From Betaproteobacteria bacterium (lineage in GTDB: Bacteria; Pseudomonadota; Gammaproteobacteria; Burkholderiales; SG8-41): DNA of 22,782 nucleotides. The stretch is taken from the NCBI GenBank assembly GCA_025356695.1, contig JANXSE010000429.1, forward strand, positions 1 through 22,782, written 5' to 3'. Of the stretch, positions 22,483 to 22,782 are shown piece after piece. Made by a program: the position numbers and the translations under genes. The notes under the pieces are model-generated. The model was not told the origin of the DNA. It worked only from the letters and a program-made list of their open reading frames with translations, and did no database searches. How positions within the stretch are numbered: the first letter of the stretch is position 1; each line of letters opens with the position of its first letter.

Positions 22483-22782
22483 ATGATTACCAACGAACGC
22501 GGACTGACCGAAGAACAAATCATGATGCGCGACGCCTGCCGCGCCTTCGTCAATGATTTCGTCACACCCTTCATCCGCAAGAACTGGCAACGCGAATGGG
22601 ACATGAACCCGGAAAACCGCCTGCCGCCGGAAATTCTCGAGCAGGCGCACAAAATCGGCATCCGCACACTCGGCATCCCGGAAGAATTCGGCGGCACGCC
22701 GGTCGATCCGAAGTCCGAAGTGAGGACGTTCGCGATGATCTCTGAGGAAATTTCGCGCGGCGACTGCGGTCTCTCTGACAAG
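22483..22782 (+). CDS. Acyl-CoA dehydrogenase family protein, truncated by window end
   Basis: The frame is open from ATG 22483 to the last base (100 codons), with a strong GAGGAGG ribosome binding site. The visible part is the helical N-terminal acyl-CoA dehydrogenase domain. It aligns without gaps to the protein at 18305 and is identical at about 71 of 100 residues by hand count, including a long shared block from RTLGIPEEFGGTPVDP onward. It is therefore a recent-looking paralogue, and both probably act on related CoA thioesters. It is divergent from the DapA-like gene. Confidence 0.9.
   Translation, partial: MITNERGLTEEQIMMRDACRAFVNDFVTPFIRKNWQREWDMNPENRLPPEILEQAHKIGIRTLGIPEEFGGTPVDPKSEVRTFAMISEEISRGDCGLSDK

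Noticed and set aside
1..22782. CRISPR array, prophage, toxin-antitoxin or defence system
   Set aside because: No regularly spaced repeats, integrase, transposase, Cas, toxin or nuclease-type proteins were seen.

Overview
The window is GC-rich and densely coded. It carries features typical of Betaproteobacteria, probably Burkholderiales or a relative: four Bug/TctC-type solute-binding proteins, a DUF3391/HD-GYP protein, a Kup transporter, a DUF4124 protein, several TTG or GTG starts, and dispersed GC-rich palindromes at gene ends. This assignment rests on gene content, not on any search. No rRNA, tRNA, CRISPR array, transposase or phage gene was seen, and no gap between genes exceeds about 200 bases.

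Layout. (1) 1-882: end of a Bug-family gene entering from the left. (2) 1002-4816: a same-strand trio made of a metallo-beta-lactamase-fold cyclic-nucleotide phosphodiesterase-like enzyme, a DUF3391/HD-GYP protein, and a GGDEF/EAL protein that overlaps it. The last two have lost key catalytic residues, so they look like receptors or scaffolds rather than cyclic-di-GMP enzymes. (3) 4836-11203: a divergent carboxylate-metabolism locus. Leftward there are MmgE/PrpD, Bug and PrpD genes joined by two TGATG stop/start overlaps. Rightward there are a TcuA-like flavoprotein dehydrogenase and another Bug gene. A plausible theme is uptake and oxidation of a tricarballylate-like acid, followed by (de)hydration of aconitate-type products. 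(4) 11204-13298: a CapA-like metallophosphatase-fold protein and an SDR gene (both leftward), with palindromic repeats in the gaps. (5) 13472-16635: a metal-ligand-less M24 (creatinase-like) protein and the potassium transporter Kup. (6) 16715-18156: a leftward Bug gene with a DUF4124 gene overlapping its end. (7) 18305-22782: an acyl-CoA dehydrogenase, a two-TM potassium channel with tandem RCK domains, a leftward DapA-like aldolase, and the start of a second acyl-CoA dehydrogenase closely related to the first.

A recurrent theme is loss of family-defining catalytic residues while the fold is kept. It is seen in the HD-GYP, GGDEF/EAL, SDR, M24, CapA-like and DapA-like proteins. No transcription factor is encoded in the window, so regulation can only be guessed from promoter-like and palindromic sites between divergent genes. 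The best candidates for something undescribed are the degenerate second-messenger trio and the TcuA/PrpD/Bug carboxylate locus.
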